A stretch of DNA of 64,000 nt. Source: Steroidobacteraceae bacterium. GTDB taxonomy: Bacteria > Pseudomonadota > Gammaproteobacteria > Steroidobacterales > Steroidobacteraceae. Positions 64,000 through 64,000 of this stretch are shown here, in pieces. The stretch covers positions 124,001 to 188,000 of the forward strand of contig JANWJS010000020.1 of the NCBI GenBank assembly GCA_025451845.1, in the 5' to 3' direction. A program made the translations under genes and the position numbers. How positions within the stretch are numbered: position 1 is the stretch's first letter; each line of letters begins with the position of its first letter. The notes beneath the pieces were generated by a model, which saw only the letters and a list, made by a program, of their open reading frames with translations, did no database searches and had not been told where the DNA came from.

Positions 64000-64000
64000 C

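Overview
This 64 kb window is GC-rich, densely packed chromosome from a gammaproteobacterium. The evidence is a complete MSHA-type (mannose-sensitive haemagglutinin) type IV pilus operon, a MinCDE locus, HrpB helicase, the YgiQ radical-SAM protein, a MoxR/Bat operon and a double-length UvrA. The combination suggests a soil or freshwater lineage of the Nevskiales/Steroidobacterales/Xanthomonadales kind, but the exact taxon is inference. I saw no rRNA, tRNA, CRISPR array, prophage or insertion sequence. Nearly everything reads as core or stable accessory genome with tight operons, many of them joined by 4-bp ATGA overlaps.

Layout. 0-5.3 kb: a TPR/PEGA membrane protein cut by the left edge, a Rossmann-fold oxidoreductase, a c-di-GMP-I (GEMM) riboswitch leading a protein with two SPOR-like domains, and a small zinc-ribbon protein. 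5.5-11.3 kb: a tandem UvrA of about 1944 residues. 11.6-14.2 kb: a cystathionine beta-synthase / gamma-lyase operon (reverse transsulfuration). 14.2-24.4 kb, minus strand: the MSHA operon in the order mshI, pilN-like, mshJ, mshK-mshL fusion, mshE, mshG, mshA, mshC, mshD, mshO, mshP. 24.7-27 kb: a ClC chloride channel divergent from a MarR regulator over a palindromic operator. 27-33.7 kb: an amine oxidase, NDH-2, cardiolipin synthase, DUF488 and an SbmA/YddA-like ABC exporter. 33.8-44.1 kb: RlpA, a DOMON-like protein, NamZ (DUF1343), YgiQ, NfeD/slipin, DUF423 and HrpB. 44.2-46.2 kb: minCDE. 46.3-49 kb: a DUF885 peptidase-like protein and an alpha/beta hydrolase. 49.1-56.4 kb, minus strand: moxR, DUF58, DUF4381, batA, batB, batC, batD. 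56.6-64 kb: a small stress-like protein, an M20 amidohydrolase, a truncated DUF3857 gene, an RND efflux pair and an RDD membrane protein cut by the right edge.

How it fits together. Two c-di-GMP receivers lie within 20 kb of each other: the GEMM riboswitch on the SPOR-like gene, and the MshEN domain of the pilus ATPase MshE. This points to second-messenger control of the cell surface and attachment. Several genes act on the envelope: RlpA, NamZ, NfeD/slipin, Bat, MinCDE, cardiolipin synthase and the RND pump.

The least explained signals are intergenic. One three-hairpin element (1657-1767 and 57130-57237) sits directly after stop codons and shows compensatory base changes. Its end module recurs after mshG. 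A second two-hairpin element sits just upstream of cystathionine beta-synthase and of minD, also with compensatory changes. The riboswitch leader carries a 7-nt sequence exactly complementary to the ribosome-binding region of its gene. These are the best candidates for undescribed RNA or repeat biology here.
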